A stretch of DNA of 64,000 nucleotides from Amycolatopsis bullii. Lineage in GTDB: Bacteria > Actinomycetota > Actinomycetes > Mycobacteriales > Pseudonocardiaceae. The notes below the pieces were generated by a model. The model was not told where the DNA came from and did no database searches. It saw only the letters and a list, made by a program, of their open reading frames with translations. The stretch covers positions 55,431 to 119,430 of the forward strand of contig NZ_BNAW01000027.1 of NCBI RefSeq assembly GCF_014654205.1, in the 5' to 3' direction. Of this stretch, positions 33,624 through 41,570 are shown one piece after another (position 1 is the first letter of the stretch; each line of letters opens with the position of its first letter). Position numbers and translations under genes: made by a program.

Positions 33624-33820
33624 CTGTCCACAAGCTCGCCACGCTGTGGACAACTCGCTGTTCGCGGGCAGTTTCGTCGGTGGGGGCCAGTAGACTGGAC
33701 CTGGGGACGCCCCCCGGAGAGGGTGGGGGCCGACTGGACCACTACGGGGCCCACACTCCCCGCAACCCCGATCCGAAGCCACAACACGGCCGGCGGCACA
33801 ATCGGGCTTCGGGGTGGGGG
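33624..33820 (+). repeat. Intergenic repeat copy C (medium form)
   Basis: CTGTCCACA (33624-33632) and TGTGGACAA (33645-33653) face each other at the 21-nt offset. The core at 33671-33729 includes TAGACTGGACCTGGGGACGC, almost identical to copy B, and a right-hand stem uses CCCCGATCCGAAGCC (33766-33780) with GGGCTTCGGGGT (33804-33815). The distal part seen in B and D is missing. It starts directly after the O-methyltransferase stop. Confidence 0.75.
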
Positions 33821-33884
33821 GGGGACAGCCTCGAGCCACCAGCCGCCGAGAGGAAGAACCCCCGGCAGCAGGTGGCCGGGCGGC

Positions 33885-35063
33885 TCACCCGGCATTCACC
33901 AGCTCCAGCCGCTCACCCCGAACCCGAGTCCCCACCCTCACCGCCACCACCGCCAGCAGCAGCCAGACCGACACCACCGCGATCAGCCACGACCAGCCCG
34001 CGTGCCCGTACACCCAAGCCCCAGCAGCCCCGCCCACACTGCTGCCCAGGTAGTACGTCGCCGTGTACATCCCGCCCACCTGGCCGCGGGCGGTCTCCGG
34101 TGCGTCGGCCGCCGCCCAGCCGTTCGCCACCGCGTGCGCCGCGAAGAACGCGCAGGTCAGCACCAAAAATCCGGCGATCACCAGCGGCAACGAGTCCGGC
34201 AGCGTCAGCGCCGCGCCCGTCGCCGTCAGCAGCAGCGCCCCGATCAACGCCCGGCGGCGGCCCACCCGCGCCACGAGCCGCCCCGCCGCCGCGGACGACA
34301 CTGAGCCCGTCGCGTAAGCCAGGAAGACCAGGGATGCCACCGCCGGCGACAGGTCCAACGGTGAACCGGTCAACCGGAAGCCGGCCGCGTTGTAGAGGGC
34401 GACGAACGAGCCCATCGCCAGCAGCGCCACCGCGTACTGCGCCAGCAGCACCGGCTTGCTCAGCGCCGTGAGCAGCCCGCGCCCGACGCCCCCGACGCGG
34501 CCAGGGCGCACGCCCGGCGGCAGCGTCACGACCGTGATCGCCGAGCACACCGCCCCCACGCCCGCGACGACCAGCAGCGCGCCGCGCCAGCCGAGGGGGC
34601 CCGCCGTGAAGCCGCTGGCCAGCCTGCCGAGCATGCCGCCGACCGTGTTGCCCGCGATCATCGCGCCGACCGCCGCCGCGACGCCCGCCCGGCCGAGGCG
34701 TTCGGCCAGGTAGGCGGCCGCCACCCCGGGGAACCCGGCGATCGCGACGCCCTGCAGCGCGCGCAGGACGAGCAGTGCCGGGTACGTCGGCATCAGCGGC
34801 AGGAGCAGGCCGAGCACGACCGACGCGACGACCGACGTCAGGATCACCGGACGGCGGCCGACCACTTCGGACAGCGCCGCGATCGGGAGGACCGCGATGG
34901 CGAGCGCGCCGGTCGCGACGCTGACCGCGAGCGCCGCGCCGCCGGGGTCGAGGTGGTACTGCGCCGCCAGCTGCGGGAGCACCGGCTGCGGCGCGTAGAG
35001 CAGCGCGAACGAGGAGATCCCGGCCGCGGCGACGGCCGTCTTGACTCGGCGGGTGGAGGTCAC
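33885..35063 (-). CDS. MFS transporter (YnfM/NepI-like)
   Basis: A 392-aa, 12-helix major facilitator. The segment ALSEVVGRRPVILTSVVAS is the TM2-3 motif A, LLVLRALQGVAIAGFPGVAAAYLAERLG follows TM4, and the second half repeats the pattern (LVARVGRRRALIGALLL). I chose the GTG at 35063; a TTG at 35090 is the alternative. It is divergent from a LysR-type regulator that probably controls it. The substrate is unknown. Confidence 0.85.
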   Translation of the reverse strand: MTSTRRVKTAVAAAGISSFALLYAPQPVLPQLAAQYHLDPGGAALAVSVATGALAIAVLPIAALSEVVGRRPVILTSVVASVVLGLLLPLMPTYPALLVLRALQGVAIAGFPGVAAAYLAERLGRAGVAAAVGAMIAGNTVGGMLGRLASGFTAGPLGWRGALLVVAGVGAVCSAITVVTLPPGVRPGRVGGVGRGLLTALSKPVLLAQYAVALLAMGSFVALYNAAGFRLTGSPLDLSPAVASLVFLAYATGSVSSAAAGRLVARVGRRRALIGALLLTATGAALTLPDSLPLVIAGFLVLTCAFFAAHAVANGWAAADAPETARGQVGGMYTATYYLGSSVGGAAGAWVYGHAGWSWLIAVVSVWLLLAVVAVRVGTRVRGERLELVNAG

Positions 35064-35082
35064 GTCCTGAAAGTAAGCAGCC

Positions 35083-35100
35083 CTAATCAATACGTCTAAT
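35083..35100. promoter_or_regulatory. Direct repeats in the MFS/LysR divergent promoter
   Basis: CTAAT occurs at 35083-35087 and 35096-35100 (13-bp period) in an AT-rich pocket between the divergent MFS and LysR genes. The spacing of about one helical turn suits a LysR-type binding site, but the family's T-N11-A palindrome is not clean here. Confidence 0.3.
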
Positions 35101-35125
35101 GCACTTGGGTGGAAGAATTGATGCG

Positions 35126-36025
35126 GTGACGCATGATTCGCTGTCCGCGCAGGTCGCGCCGCACCTGCCGTTGCTCGCCGCGCTCCGGGAGACGAGGAAC
35201 GTCACACGCGCGGCCGAACTGCTGGGCGTCCCGCAGCCGACCGTCAGCCGCCGTCTCGCGGCGCTGGCGGACGCGCTGGGTGCGCCGCTGACGGTCCCGG
35301 ACGGCCGCGGTATCCGGCTGACGCGCGTGGCGGAACTCCTCGCCGAGGCGGCGGAACGCGGGCTGGCGGCGCTCGACACGGGCGTCCGGCTGGCGCGCGA
35401 GGAGGTGTCGCCGGAGTCGGGGCACGTCGTGCTGGGGTTCCTGCACCTGCTCGGGCGGTCGCTGGTGCCTTCGCTGCTGCGCGGGTACCGGGCGCGCTAC
35501 CCCGGCGTGCGGTTCACGCTGGTGCAGGGATCACGGCAGGACATGGTCGACCGGCTGGTGGCCGGTGAGCTGGACCTGGCGCTGGTGGCGCCGCTGCCCG
35601 ACGTCCCGGCGCTGGCCTGCGCGGGGCTGGTGGACGAGGAGATCCTGCTGTCGGTCCCGGCGGGCCACCGGCTGGCGGGGCGCCGCGAAGTGCGGGTGGC
35701 GGAACTGGCGGACGAGGAGTTCGTGCTGCTCGAGCAGGGCTACGGCGTCCGGACGCTGACGGACGAGCTCTGTGCGGCGGCGGGCTTCACGCCGCGGATC
35801 GCCTTCGAGGGCCAGGAGTCCGACACCGTGCGCGGCTTGGTGGCGGCGGGGCTGGGGGTGGCGCTGCTGCCGCGGTTCGGGCCGGGCACGCCGGCCGGGG
35901 TGGCGGAGGTGCCGCTGTCGCCGCCGCCGTTCCGGACGATCGGGCTGGTGTGGCGGGCGGAGGAACCGATGACGCCGGCGGTGACGGGGTTCCGCGACCA
36001 CGTGCTGGCGACGGCCAAGGGCTGA
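35126..36025 (+). CDS. LysR-family transcriptional regulator
   Basis: A 299-aa regulator. The N-terminal winged helix-turn-helix (LPLLAALRETRNVTRAAELLGVPQPTVSRRLAALADALG) precedes the LysR substrate-binding domain (GHVVLGFLHLLGRSLVPSLLRGYRARYPGVRFTLVQG, LDLALVAPLPD). I prefer the GTG at 35126 (GGAAG 10 nt upstream). ATG 35099 would lie within the divergent promoter region. It probably controls the adjacent MFS transporter. Confidence 0.87.
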   Translation: MTHDSLSAQVAPHLPLLAALRETRNVTRAAELLGVPQPTVSRRLAALADALGAPLTVPDGRGIRLTRVAELLAEAAERGLAALDTGVRLAREEVSPESGHVVLGFLHLLGRSLVPSLLRGYRARYPGVRFTLVQGSRQDMVDRLVAGELDLALVAPLPDVPALACAGLVDEEILLSVPAGHRLAGRREVRVAELADEEFVLLEQGYGVRTLTDELCAAAGFTPRIAFEGQESDTVRGLVAAGLGVALLPRFGPGTPAGVAEVPLSPPPFRTIGLVWRAEEPMTPAVTGFRDHVLATAKG

Positions 36026-36032
36026 CCGCTCT

Positions 36033-36453
36033 GCCGGCAAAGTCGGTCGCTGTTGCGGGTCCATGGTGGAAGCCCGAGTTCTGGTGGTCGTGCTCGGTCC
36101 GAAGATGCGGCTGACCTGGGTGATGACAGGGCGCCTCAGTAGGCGAGCTTGGTGCCCACCACCCCGAAGCCGCAATTGTGACTACGGCCGACAGCACCGG
36201 GTCAAGGCGGGAAAGCGTGCCTTGACCCGGCACTGCCGGCCGTGTTCTGGCTTCGGATCGGGGCGGCGGGGAGGTCTGGGCGGGGTGCGGGTTTGGGCGT
36301 CGACGTGCCTGTCGGGCCGCGTGAGGCCGCAGAGCGAGCCCCGGAAACTCCCCCGCCCTCCACGGGGGGCGTCCCCAGTTCCAGTCTACCGGCCACCACC
36401 GACAAACCGCCCTGACCAGCGACTTGTCCACAGCCCAGCCGAACTGTGGGCAA
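36033..36453 (-). repeat. Intergenic repeat copy D (long form, with nested hairpin)
   Basis: On the minus strand, TGTGGGCAA/TTGCCCACA (36445-36453) and TTGTCCACA (36424-36432) face each other at a 21-nt offset. The core at 36407-36349 contains TAGACTGGAACTGGGG, then the CCGATCCGAAGCC stem, and a distal part ending CCGCAACAGCGACCGAC that is shared with copy B. A 56-bp hairpin (36186-36241) is inserted in the loop of the right-hand stem. The element fills the gap between the lysR and pepA stop codons; no gene is visible. Confidence 0.75.
36186..36241. repeat. 56-bp hairpin nested in repeat copy D
   Basis: 23-bp arms (36186-36208 and 36219-36241) match with three mismatches. The inner 12 bp (CCGGGTCAAGGC against GCCTTGACCCGG) are perfect around a 10-nt loop. 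Copy B lacks it at the same place, so it looks like a separate small insertion. Confidence 0.65.
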
Positions 36454-36461
36454 CTCCCGGC

Positions 36462-37925
36462 TCAGGCCAGCGAAGCCGCCAGCTCCACCAGCGTCCGCGC
36501 CGCGAAGCCCGTCGCCCCCGGGACCACTTCGTCGTAGTTCTTCTCCGACCGCGCCGGCCCCGCGATGTCCAGGTGCGCCCACGGCAACCCCGACGTGAAC
36601 TCCCTCAAGAACAGCGCCGCCGTGATGCCGCCCGGGCCGCCCGGGGTCTGGCGGACGTCGCCGAACTCGCCGCGGACGTTCTCCGCGTAGTCCTCCACCA
36701 GCGGCATGCGCCACCACGCCTCGCCCACGCGCTCGCCCGCCGAAATCACCGCTGCCGCCAGTGCCGAGTCCGAGGCGAACAACCCTCCCGTGCGCAGGCC
36801 CAGCGAGACCTTCATCGCGCCCGTCAGCGTCGCCGCGTCGACCACGTAGTCCGGGGTGAACCGCTTGATCCCGTAGACCAGCGCGTCCGCCAGGACCATC
36901 CGGCCCTCCGCGTCCGTGTTGCCCACCTCGGTCGTCTTGCCGCCGTAGTGGCGGACGATGTCGCCCGGGCGGTACGACGAACCCGACACGTGGTTCTCCG
37001 CGCACGGGATCAGCGCCGTCACCCGCACCGGCAGGCCCAGGGCCGCGATGCCGCGGATCGCCGCGATCACCGCCGCGCCGCCCGCCATGTCCGTGCGCAT
37101 CAGGTGCATCCCGTCGGCCGGCTTGATCGACAGGCCGCCCGTGTCGAACGTGATGCCCTTGCCGACCAGGAGCAGGTGCGACGACGCCCCCGACGGCTTG
37201 TACGCCATTTCGATCAGCCGCGGCGGGCGCGCGGAACCGCCGCCGACCGCCAGGACGCCGCCGAAGCCCTCCGCCGCGAGCCACTTCTCGTCCCGCACCG
37301 TCACCTCGACGCGCGGGCCGGCGACGCGCGCCGCCGTGTCCGCCAGCCAGGCTGGTGTCTTCACGTTGGACGGCGTGTTCGCGAGGTCACGCGTGAGCGC
37401 CGTCGCCGCCGCCAGCGCCGAAGCGCGCTCGACCAGCGACGGCAGCGCGGGGTCGTCGCCCACCAGCCGCACCGTCCGCACGGACGGCGAGGGGTCCGTG
37501 CCGGTCACCTTGTACCGGTAGCCGCCCAGCAGGAGGCCCAGCGCCAGCTCGGTGACGTGCTCCCCCGAGGCCTCTTCGGGCAGCTCCAGCTGCACCGCGC
37601 GGAACGCCTTGCCGCCGTGTTCGACGTCCTCGGCCAGCGCCGCGTTCACCGCGCGGACCAGCGCCGCGCCGGTCTTGCGGTACTCCTTCGGCTCGCCGCC
37701 GCCCAGGCCCGCGACCCAGCGCGGCCCGTCGCCGGGCACCGTCTGGACGTCGCCCGCCTTGCCGGTGATCCGGACGCCCTCGATCTCCAAGGGCTCCACG
37801 TCATCGTTGTTGGGATCACTGTCGGGCGCGGCCACCAGCCGGGCCGTCGGGACGCCGCGGCGAAGCTGTCCCGCGACCTCGAGGTCGAGCAGGGTAGCCG
37901 GAACGGGCGGTAGCGGATTACGCAC
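36462..37925 (-). CDS. pepA: Leucyl aminopeptidase (M17 family)
   Basis: A 487-aa cytosolic metallo-aminopeptidase. The C-terminal catalytic domain has the metal and active-site motifs LLVGKGITFDTGGLSIKP, MRTDMAGGAAVI and the M17 signature NTDAEGRMVLADAL. It removes N-terminal residues from peptides and may have a role in glutathione turnover. The GTG at 37925 with GAAGG 9 nt upstream is preferred to TTG 37934. Repeat copy D starts 8 nt after its stop. Confidence 0.92.
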   Translation of the reverse strand: MRNPLPPVPATLLDLEVAGQLRRGVPTARLVAAPDSDPNNDDVEPLEIEGVRITGKAGDVQTVPGDGPRWVAGLGGGEPKEYRKTGAALVRAVNAALAEDVEHGGKAFRAVQLELPEEASGEHVTELALGLLLGGYRYKVTGTDPSPSVRTVRLVGDDPALPSLVERASALAAATALTRDLANTPSNVKTPAWLADTAARVAGPRVEVTVRDEKWLAAEGFGGVLAVGGGSARPPRLIEMAYKPSGASSHLLLVGKGITFDTGGLSIKPADGMHLMRTDMAGGAAVIAAIRGIAALGLPVRVTALIPCAENHVSGSSYRPGDIVRHYGGKTTEVGNTDAEGRMVLADALVYGIKRFTPDYVVDAATLTGAMKVSLGLRTGGLFASDSALAAAVISAGERVGEAWWRMPLVEDYAENVRGEFGDVRQTPGGPGGITAALFLREFTSGLPWAHLDIAGPARSEKNYDEVVPGATGFAARTLVELAASLA

Positions 37926-38015
37926 AGTGAGCAACCTTCGGGCGCAGAGGAACCGCGACCCCGGCCTCCGAAGGGAGACCGGGGTGCGAAGGAAGGACGG
38001 ATCGGGAAGGCAGGC

Positions 38016-38183
38016 TCAGCCGGTGACCTCCGCCAGTGCGGCGCCGAGGTCCTTCGCTTCTTCCGCGGAGAGTTCGACGACGAGTCGCCCACCACCCTCG
38101 AGCGGTACGCGCATCACGAGGCCCCGCCCCTCCTTAGTCACTTCGAGGGGACCATCTCCGGTCCGGGGCTTCATGGCCGCCAT
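38016..38183 (-). CDS. DUF3117 small protein
   Basis: A 55-aa protein covering the whole DUF3117 family (AAMKPRTGDGPLEVTKEGRGLVMRVPLEGGGRLVVELSAEEAKDLGAALAEV). GGGAG precedes the ATG by 6 nt. The family is highly conserved in actinobacteria and of unknown function. In mycobacteria it lies next to tagA, which is also nearby here. It is divergent from the enoyl-CoA hydratase gene; the 199-bp gap shows no feature I can name. Confidence 0.88.
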   Translation of the reverse strand: MAAMKPRTGDGPLEVTKEGRGLVMRVPLEGGGRLVVELSAEEAKDLGAALAEVTG

Positions 38184-38382
38184 AGCGTGCTCCCTCCGTC
38201 TCAACCGGCGCGCCCGGGTCGCGCTCGCGTGAAAGCCAGCCGGGTCTGCTGTCCATTGTCCCTCATCAGCGGCCGGGCGCATCAGCGGAGGGGATCTTTT
38301 GCCGCCGTATCGGTGCTGGTATGCGGCCCGCGCGAGGTGAAAGACTCTCGGCCGACCGAAGTTTTCCGCGCAAGGAGAAGAC

Positions 38383-39177
38383 GTGACCACATCCGACGTC
38401 CTGTTGACCGCCGATGCCGACGGGGTGCGCACCCTCACCCTCAACCGGCCGCAGGCGTACAACTCGCTGACCGTGGAGCTGAAGGAAGCACTGCTCGCGG
38501 CGCTGCGCGAGGCGGCGGACGACGAAGCAGTCCGCGCGGTCGTCCTCACCGGTTCGGGCAAGGCGTTCTGCGCCGGGCAGGACCTGAAGGAACACGTGGG
38601 GCTGCTGCAAGCGGGTGACCCGGCCCCGCTACACACCGTGAAGGAGCACTACAACCCGATCGTCAAGACGATCGTGGCCATGCCGAAACCGGTGATCGCG
38701 GCGGTCAACGGCACCGCCGCCGGCGCCGGGGCCGCCTTCGCCTACGCCAGCGACCTGCGGATCGCCGCCGAGTCGTCGTCGTTCCTGATGGCGTTCGCCA
38801 ACGTCGGGCTGGGCCCGGACTCGGGCGCGTCCTGGACGCTGCAGCGGCTGGTCGGCTACGGCCGCGCCGCCGAGCTGATGCTGCTGGCCCGCACCGTCGA
38901 CGCGGCCGAGGCGCTGCGGCTCGGCCTGGTCGGCGAGGTCGTGCCCGATGAGGAGCTCGCCGCCCGCGCCCAGAAGGTCGCGGCGAAGCTGGCGGCCGGG
39001 CCGACCGTCGCCTACGCGAAGATCAAGGGCGTGCTCAACCTCGCCGCGCAGTCGACGTTCGAGGCGGCCCTCGACGCCGAGGACGCGGCCCAGACGGCGC
39101 TCGGCGCGACCGCCGACCACACCGAGGCTGTCGAGGCCTTCGTCGGCAAGCGCAAGCCGTCCTTCCAGGGCAGGTGA
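38383..39177 (+). CDS. Enoyl-CoA hydratase/isomerase
   Basis: A 264-aa crotonase-fold protein. The first oxyanion-hole motif is GKAFCAGQDLKEH near residue 65. PKPVIAAVNGTAAGAGAAFAYASDLRIAAESSSF follows, and FANVGLGPDSGASWTLQRLVG places Asp where catalytic Glu/Asp residues lie. It resembles PaaG-type hydratases of phenylacetate or fatty-acid breakdown, but that assignment is not certain. It is convergent with tagA through a shared hairpin. Confidence 0.87.
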   Translation: MTTSDVLLTADADGVRTLTLNRPQAYNSLTVELKEALLAALREAADDEAVRAVVLTGSGKAFCAGQDLKEHVGLLQAGDPAPLHTVKEHYNPIVKTIVAMPKPVIAAVNGTAAGAGAAFAYASDLRIAAESSSFLMAFANVGLGPDSGASWTLQRLVGYGRAAELMLLARTVDAAEALRLGLVGEVVPDEELAARAQKVAAKLAAGPTVAYAKIKGVLNLAAQSTFEAALDAEDAAQTALGATADHTEAVEAFVGKRKPSFQGR

Positions 39178-39180
39178 CGT

Positions 39181-39219
39181 CCGGCTGCTTCCGGGCTCAG
39201 ACCGCCCGGAAGCAGCCGG
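39181..39219. terminator. 16-bp perfect bidirectional terminator hairpin
   Basis: Arms 39181-39196 (CCGGCTGCTTCCGGGC) and 39204-39219 are exact complements around a 7-nt loop. It lies 3 nt after the enoyl-CoA hydratase stop. The stop of convergent tagA falls in the loop, so the right arm encodes the last TagA residues. Confidence 0.8.
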
Positions 39220-39760
39220 CGACGTGGTCGTCGACCATGCCGGTGGCCTGCATCAGGGCATAGCAGGTCGTCGGGCCGAGGAAGACGAAGCCGCGCTTCT
39301 TCAGCTCCTTCGCCATCGCCTTGGACTCGTCCGTGATCGCCGGGACGTCGGCCATGGTGCGCGGACGGACGTGCGAAGCGGGCGCGAACGACCACAGCAG
39401 CTCGTCCAGCGGAGTGTCCAAGGCCGCGATGGCCTGCGCGTTCTTGATCGCGGCCAGGATCTTCGCCCGGTTCCGGACGATCGACGCGTCCTGCATCAGC
39501 CGCTCGACGTCGGCGTCGCCGAACTTCGCCACCTTCGCCGGCTTGAACTGCTTGAACGCCTTCCGGAAGCCCTCGCGCTTGCGCAGGATCGTGATCCACG
39601 ACAGGCCCGACTGGAACGACTCGAGGCACAGCCGTTCGTACAGCTCGTCCTGCCCGTGCAGCGGCGTGCCCCACTCCTCGTCGTGGTACGCGGCGTAGTC
39701 CGGGGTCGAATTGCCCCAGCTGCACCGTGCGACGCCGTCGGCGCCGATCAGCTCACTCAT
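39197..39760 (-). CDS. tagA: DNA-3-methyladenine glycosylase I
   Basis: A 187-aa TAG-family base-excision glycosylase. RCSWGNSTPDYAAYHDEEWGTPLHGQDELYERLCLESFQSGLSWITILRKREGFRKAF is the family hallmark, with the catalytic Glu in the LESFQSGLSW helix. The usual zinc-binding C-terminus is represented by GPTTCYALMQATGMVDDHVAGC. It removes 3-methyladenine from alkylated DNA. It overlaps the SRPBCC gene by 8 bp, so the two are co-translated. Confidence 0.93.
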   Translation of the reverse strand: MSELIGADGVARCSWGNSTPDYAAYHDEEWGTPLHGQDELYERLCLESFQSGLSWITILRKREGFRKAFKQFKPAKVAKFGDADVERLMQDASIVRNRAKILAAIKNAQAIAALDTPLDELLWSFAPASHVRPRTMADVPAITDESKAMAKELKKRGFVFLGPTTCYALMQATGMVDDHVAGCFRAV

Positions 39761-40211
39761 CCCCACCCACCGAATAGTTCTCCGCGAACCGCGCGAACCG
39801 CCGCAGCGACAGGCGCACCCCCAGCGCGAACGCCGGCCGCACGACCGGCCAGCCCAGCCGGCCCAGCGGCCCGAACGGCAGCCGCAGGTGCTCGGCCCAG
39901 ACGAACGTCGAGCGCGCCGGCCCCTTCGGCACCACCTGGAACACGCCGGTCCCGGCCACGAAGCTGCCGAGGTGCCGGACCCCGCACCGCACCGGCGGCT
40001 CCCAGCTGGTGATCTCCATCGTGTCGGTGAAGCCGAGGCCGGCCACGCCGGTGAACGCCGACAGCCGCGAACCGACGCTGCGGCCGTTGCCCTCGACCAC
40101 CTCAACCTCGGTGCCGAGCATCCACTCGCCCTGGCGCGCCCAGTCGGTCAGCGCCAGCCAGGTCGTCCCCGCCGGGGCGCGGACGTCGACCGAGAGGATC
40201 AGATCCGTCAC
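39753..40211 (-). CDS. SRPBCC-family (polyketide cyclase-like) protein
   Basis: A 152-aa START/Bet v1-like protein (LILSVDVRAPAGTTWLALTDWARQGEWMLGTEVEVVEGNG, then STFVWAEHLRLPFGPLGRL). It is predicted to bind a hydrophobic ligand; the function is unknown. Overlaps on both sides (tagA downstream by 8 bp, DivIVA-like gene upstream by 4 bp) put it in a compact operon. Confidence 0.8.
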   Translation of the reverse strand: MTDLILSVDVRAPAGTTWLALTDWARQGEWMLGTEVEVVEGNGRSVGSRLSAFTGVAGLGFTDTMEITSWEPPVRCGVRHLGSFVAGTGVFQVVPKGPARSTFVWAEHLRLPFGPLGRLGWPVVRPAFALGVRLSLRRFARFAENYSVGGDE

Positions 40212-40531
40212 GGGGAAGCCTCTGGCGAGCTCTCCCGCTCGCGTTCGCGCTGCTCCAGTTCGGCGACGCGGGCGCGCAGCTCGTCGATCTCGACACCGAG
40301 CCGCCGCACCACCCAGTCCACTTCGGACATCTTGTAGCCGCGGAACACCAGCTGGAAGCGGACGTCGGCCAGGTCCTCGCCGGTGATGTCCTCGGCGGGC
40401 AGCCGCGTGGGCGAGCTGCCCGGCGGCAGCGGGGCGAGCTCCTCACCCCGGCCGAACACCACCGCGGCGAGCAGGAACACCACGGCGGCCACCAGCAGCA
40501 TGACTACGAGGTAGATCAGCGCGGTCGTCAC
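40208..40531 (-). CDS. DivIVA-domain small membrane protein
   Basis: A 107-aa protein. One N-terminal membrane helix (LIYLVVMLLVAAVVFLLAAVVFG) precedes a DivIVA motif (ITGEDLADVRFQLVFRGYKMSEVDWVVRRLGVEIDELRARVAELEQRERE) that begins a short coiled-coil. This matches the small DivIVA-like proteins encoded between tagA and gpgS in mycobacteria. It may be targeted to curved or septal membranes. It is coupled to its neighbours by 4-bp overlaps. Confidence 0.82.
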   Translation of the reverse strand: MTTALIYLVVMLLVAAVVFLLAAVVFGRGEELAPLPPGSSPTRLPAEDITGEDLADVRFQLVFRGYKMSEVDWVVRRLGVEIDELRARVAELEQRERERESSPEASP

Positions 40532-41196
40532 GCGACGATCGTGGCATACCCACCCCAGGAACGTCTCGCGAGCACGACGAGCCGGACGGAAAGCGCCACC
40601 CAGGCGAGCATCAGCAGCGCGCACGGGACGCTGAGGAACAGCCTCGAGACGTCGACGACGCCGGTCGCCGCGATCAGCAGGCCGACCGAAGCGAGGTTGA
40701 CGCCGACCGCGAGCGCGATGAGGACCCCGCAGAACCGGGCGAGCCCGGTGCCGTCGAGGCGGCGGCTCAGCCAGCGGATGCCGAGCAGCGCGAGCACCCC
40801 GATCACCGGCACGACGAACACCGCGCCGTGGGAGACGTGCGCGACGACCTTGTACCACCCGGGGGTCGGCGTCGACAGCTTCGTCCATTCGCCGAAGGTG
40901 AGGATCCGCGCGTAGTCCCAGAGCATCTGCATGGCCGGGACGCCGATGACGAGCTTCCACAAGGTGCGGACGCCGCTGAGCATGCCCAGCTCGGCCTGGT
41001 AGTCGCGGGCGACGACGGCCGCCGGGCCGAAGTCGGCGACGGCTCGGCGTTCGGCCTCTTCGTCGGTCCAGCCGCCCGCGCGGTAGGCCTCGGCGGCGTC
41101 GTGCAGCCCGTCGCGGGCCTCTTCCAGCAGGTCGGCCTTGAACCGCCCGCAGCCGTGCAGTCTGCGGTCCAGCTCCCCCAGGTATGCGTCGATCAC
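40528..41196 (-). CDS. Membrane protein with permease-prefix (HAAS-like) N-terminus
   Basis: A 222-aa protein. The N-terminal helical region (IDAYLGELDRRLHGCGRFKADLLEEARDGLHDAAEAYRAGGWTDEEAERRAVADFG) matches the permease-prefix/HAAS type often paired with PadR regulators. About four membrane helices follow. Its GTG overlaps the PadR stop (GTGA), so it is the direct co-translated partner of PadR. The function is unknown; in relatives such proteins act as membrane-bound modulators. Confidence 0.78.
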   Translation of the reverse strand: MIDAYLGELDRRLHGCGRFKADLLEEARDGLHDAAEAYRAGGWTDEEAERRAVADFGPAAVVARDYQAELGMLSGVRTLWKLVIGVPAMQMLWDYARILTFGEWTKLSTPTPGWYKVVAHVSHGAVFVVPVIGVLALLGIRWLSRRLDGTGLARFCGVLIALAVGVNLASVGLLIAATGVVDVSRLFLSVPCALLMLAWVALSVRLVVLARRSWGGYATIVA

Positions 41197-41510
41197 GTTC
41201 CCAGCACTCCCCCGATGACCGTGGTGAACTCCCGCCACTCGGCGCGTTCCGCCGCCAGGGCCTGCTCCCCGGAGCGCGTGAGCCGGTACGTGCGGCGCTT
41301 GCGGCCGGACACGACGTCCCATTCGCTGGCCAGCCAGCCGGCCCGCTCGAGCCGGCGCAGCGCCGGGTAGACGGTGCCGGTGGGCAGGTCGAGCGCGCCG
41401 TCGCTGCGCAGCTGGAGCGCCTCGATGATCGCGTAGCCGTGCAGTTTCCGGCCGTCGAGCACGGCCAGCAGCAACGCGTCGAGGTGCCCGCGCAGGGTGT
41501 CCGCCTTCAT
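41193..41510 (-). CDS. PadR-family transcriptional regulator
   Basis: A 105-aa one-domain PadR regulator (LRGHLDALLLAVLDGRKLHGYAIIEALQLRSDGALDLPTGTVYPALRRLERAGWLASEW, then a C-terminal helix). It is divergent from cydA, and the 60-bp gap holds several CTACA/TGTAG half-sites typical of PadR operators. It probably represses both its own operon and cydABDC. No Shine-Dalgarno precedes the ATG. Confidence 0.87.
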   Translation of the reverse strand: MKADTLRGHLDALLLAVLDGRKLHGYAIIEALQLRSDGALDLPTGTVYPALRRLERAGWLASEWDVVSGRKRRTYRLTRSGEQALAAERAEWREFTTVIGGVLGT

Positions 41511-41521
41511 GGGTACGCAGT

Positions 41522-41564
41522 CTACACGTCGCCTTGCTACATGTAGCCAGGCTATGTGTAGTCT
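41522..41564. promoter_or_regulatory. padR-cydA divergent promoter with CTACATGTAG palindrome
   Basis: Half-sites CTACA (41522-41526), the perfect palindrome CTACATGTAG (41537-41546) and TGTGTAG (41555-41561) crowd the gap. TAGTCT at 41559-41564 fits a -10 box for a leaderless cydA transcript starting at the ATG (41571), with a -35 in or next to the palindrome. PadR binding here would block RNA polymerase. Confidence 0.55.
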
Positions 41565-41570
41565 GCCTAC

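Noticed and set aside
36063..37913. A 616-codon plus-strand frame across repeat D and pepA
   Set aside because: It is antisense to the M17 aminopeptidase and Arg/His-rich, with no recognisable domain.
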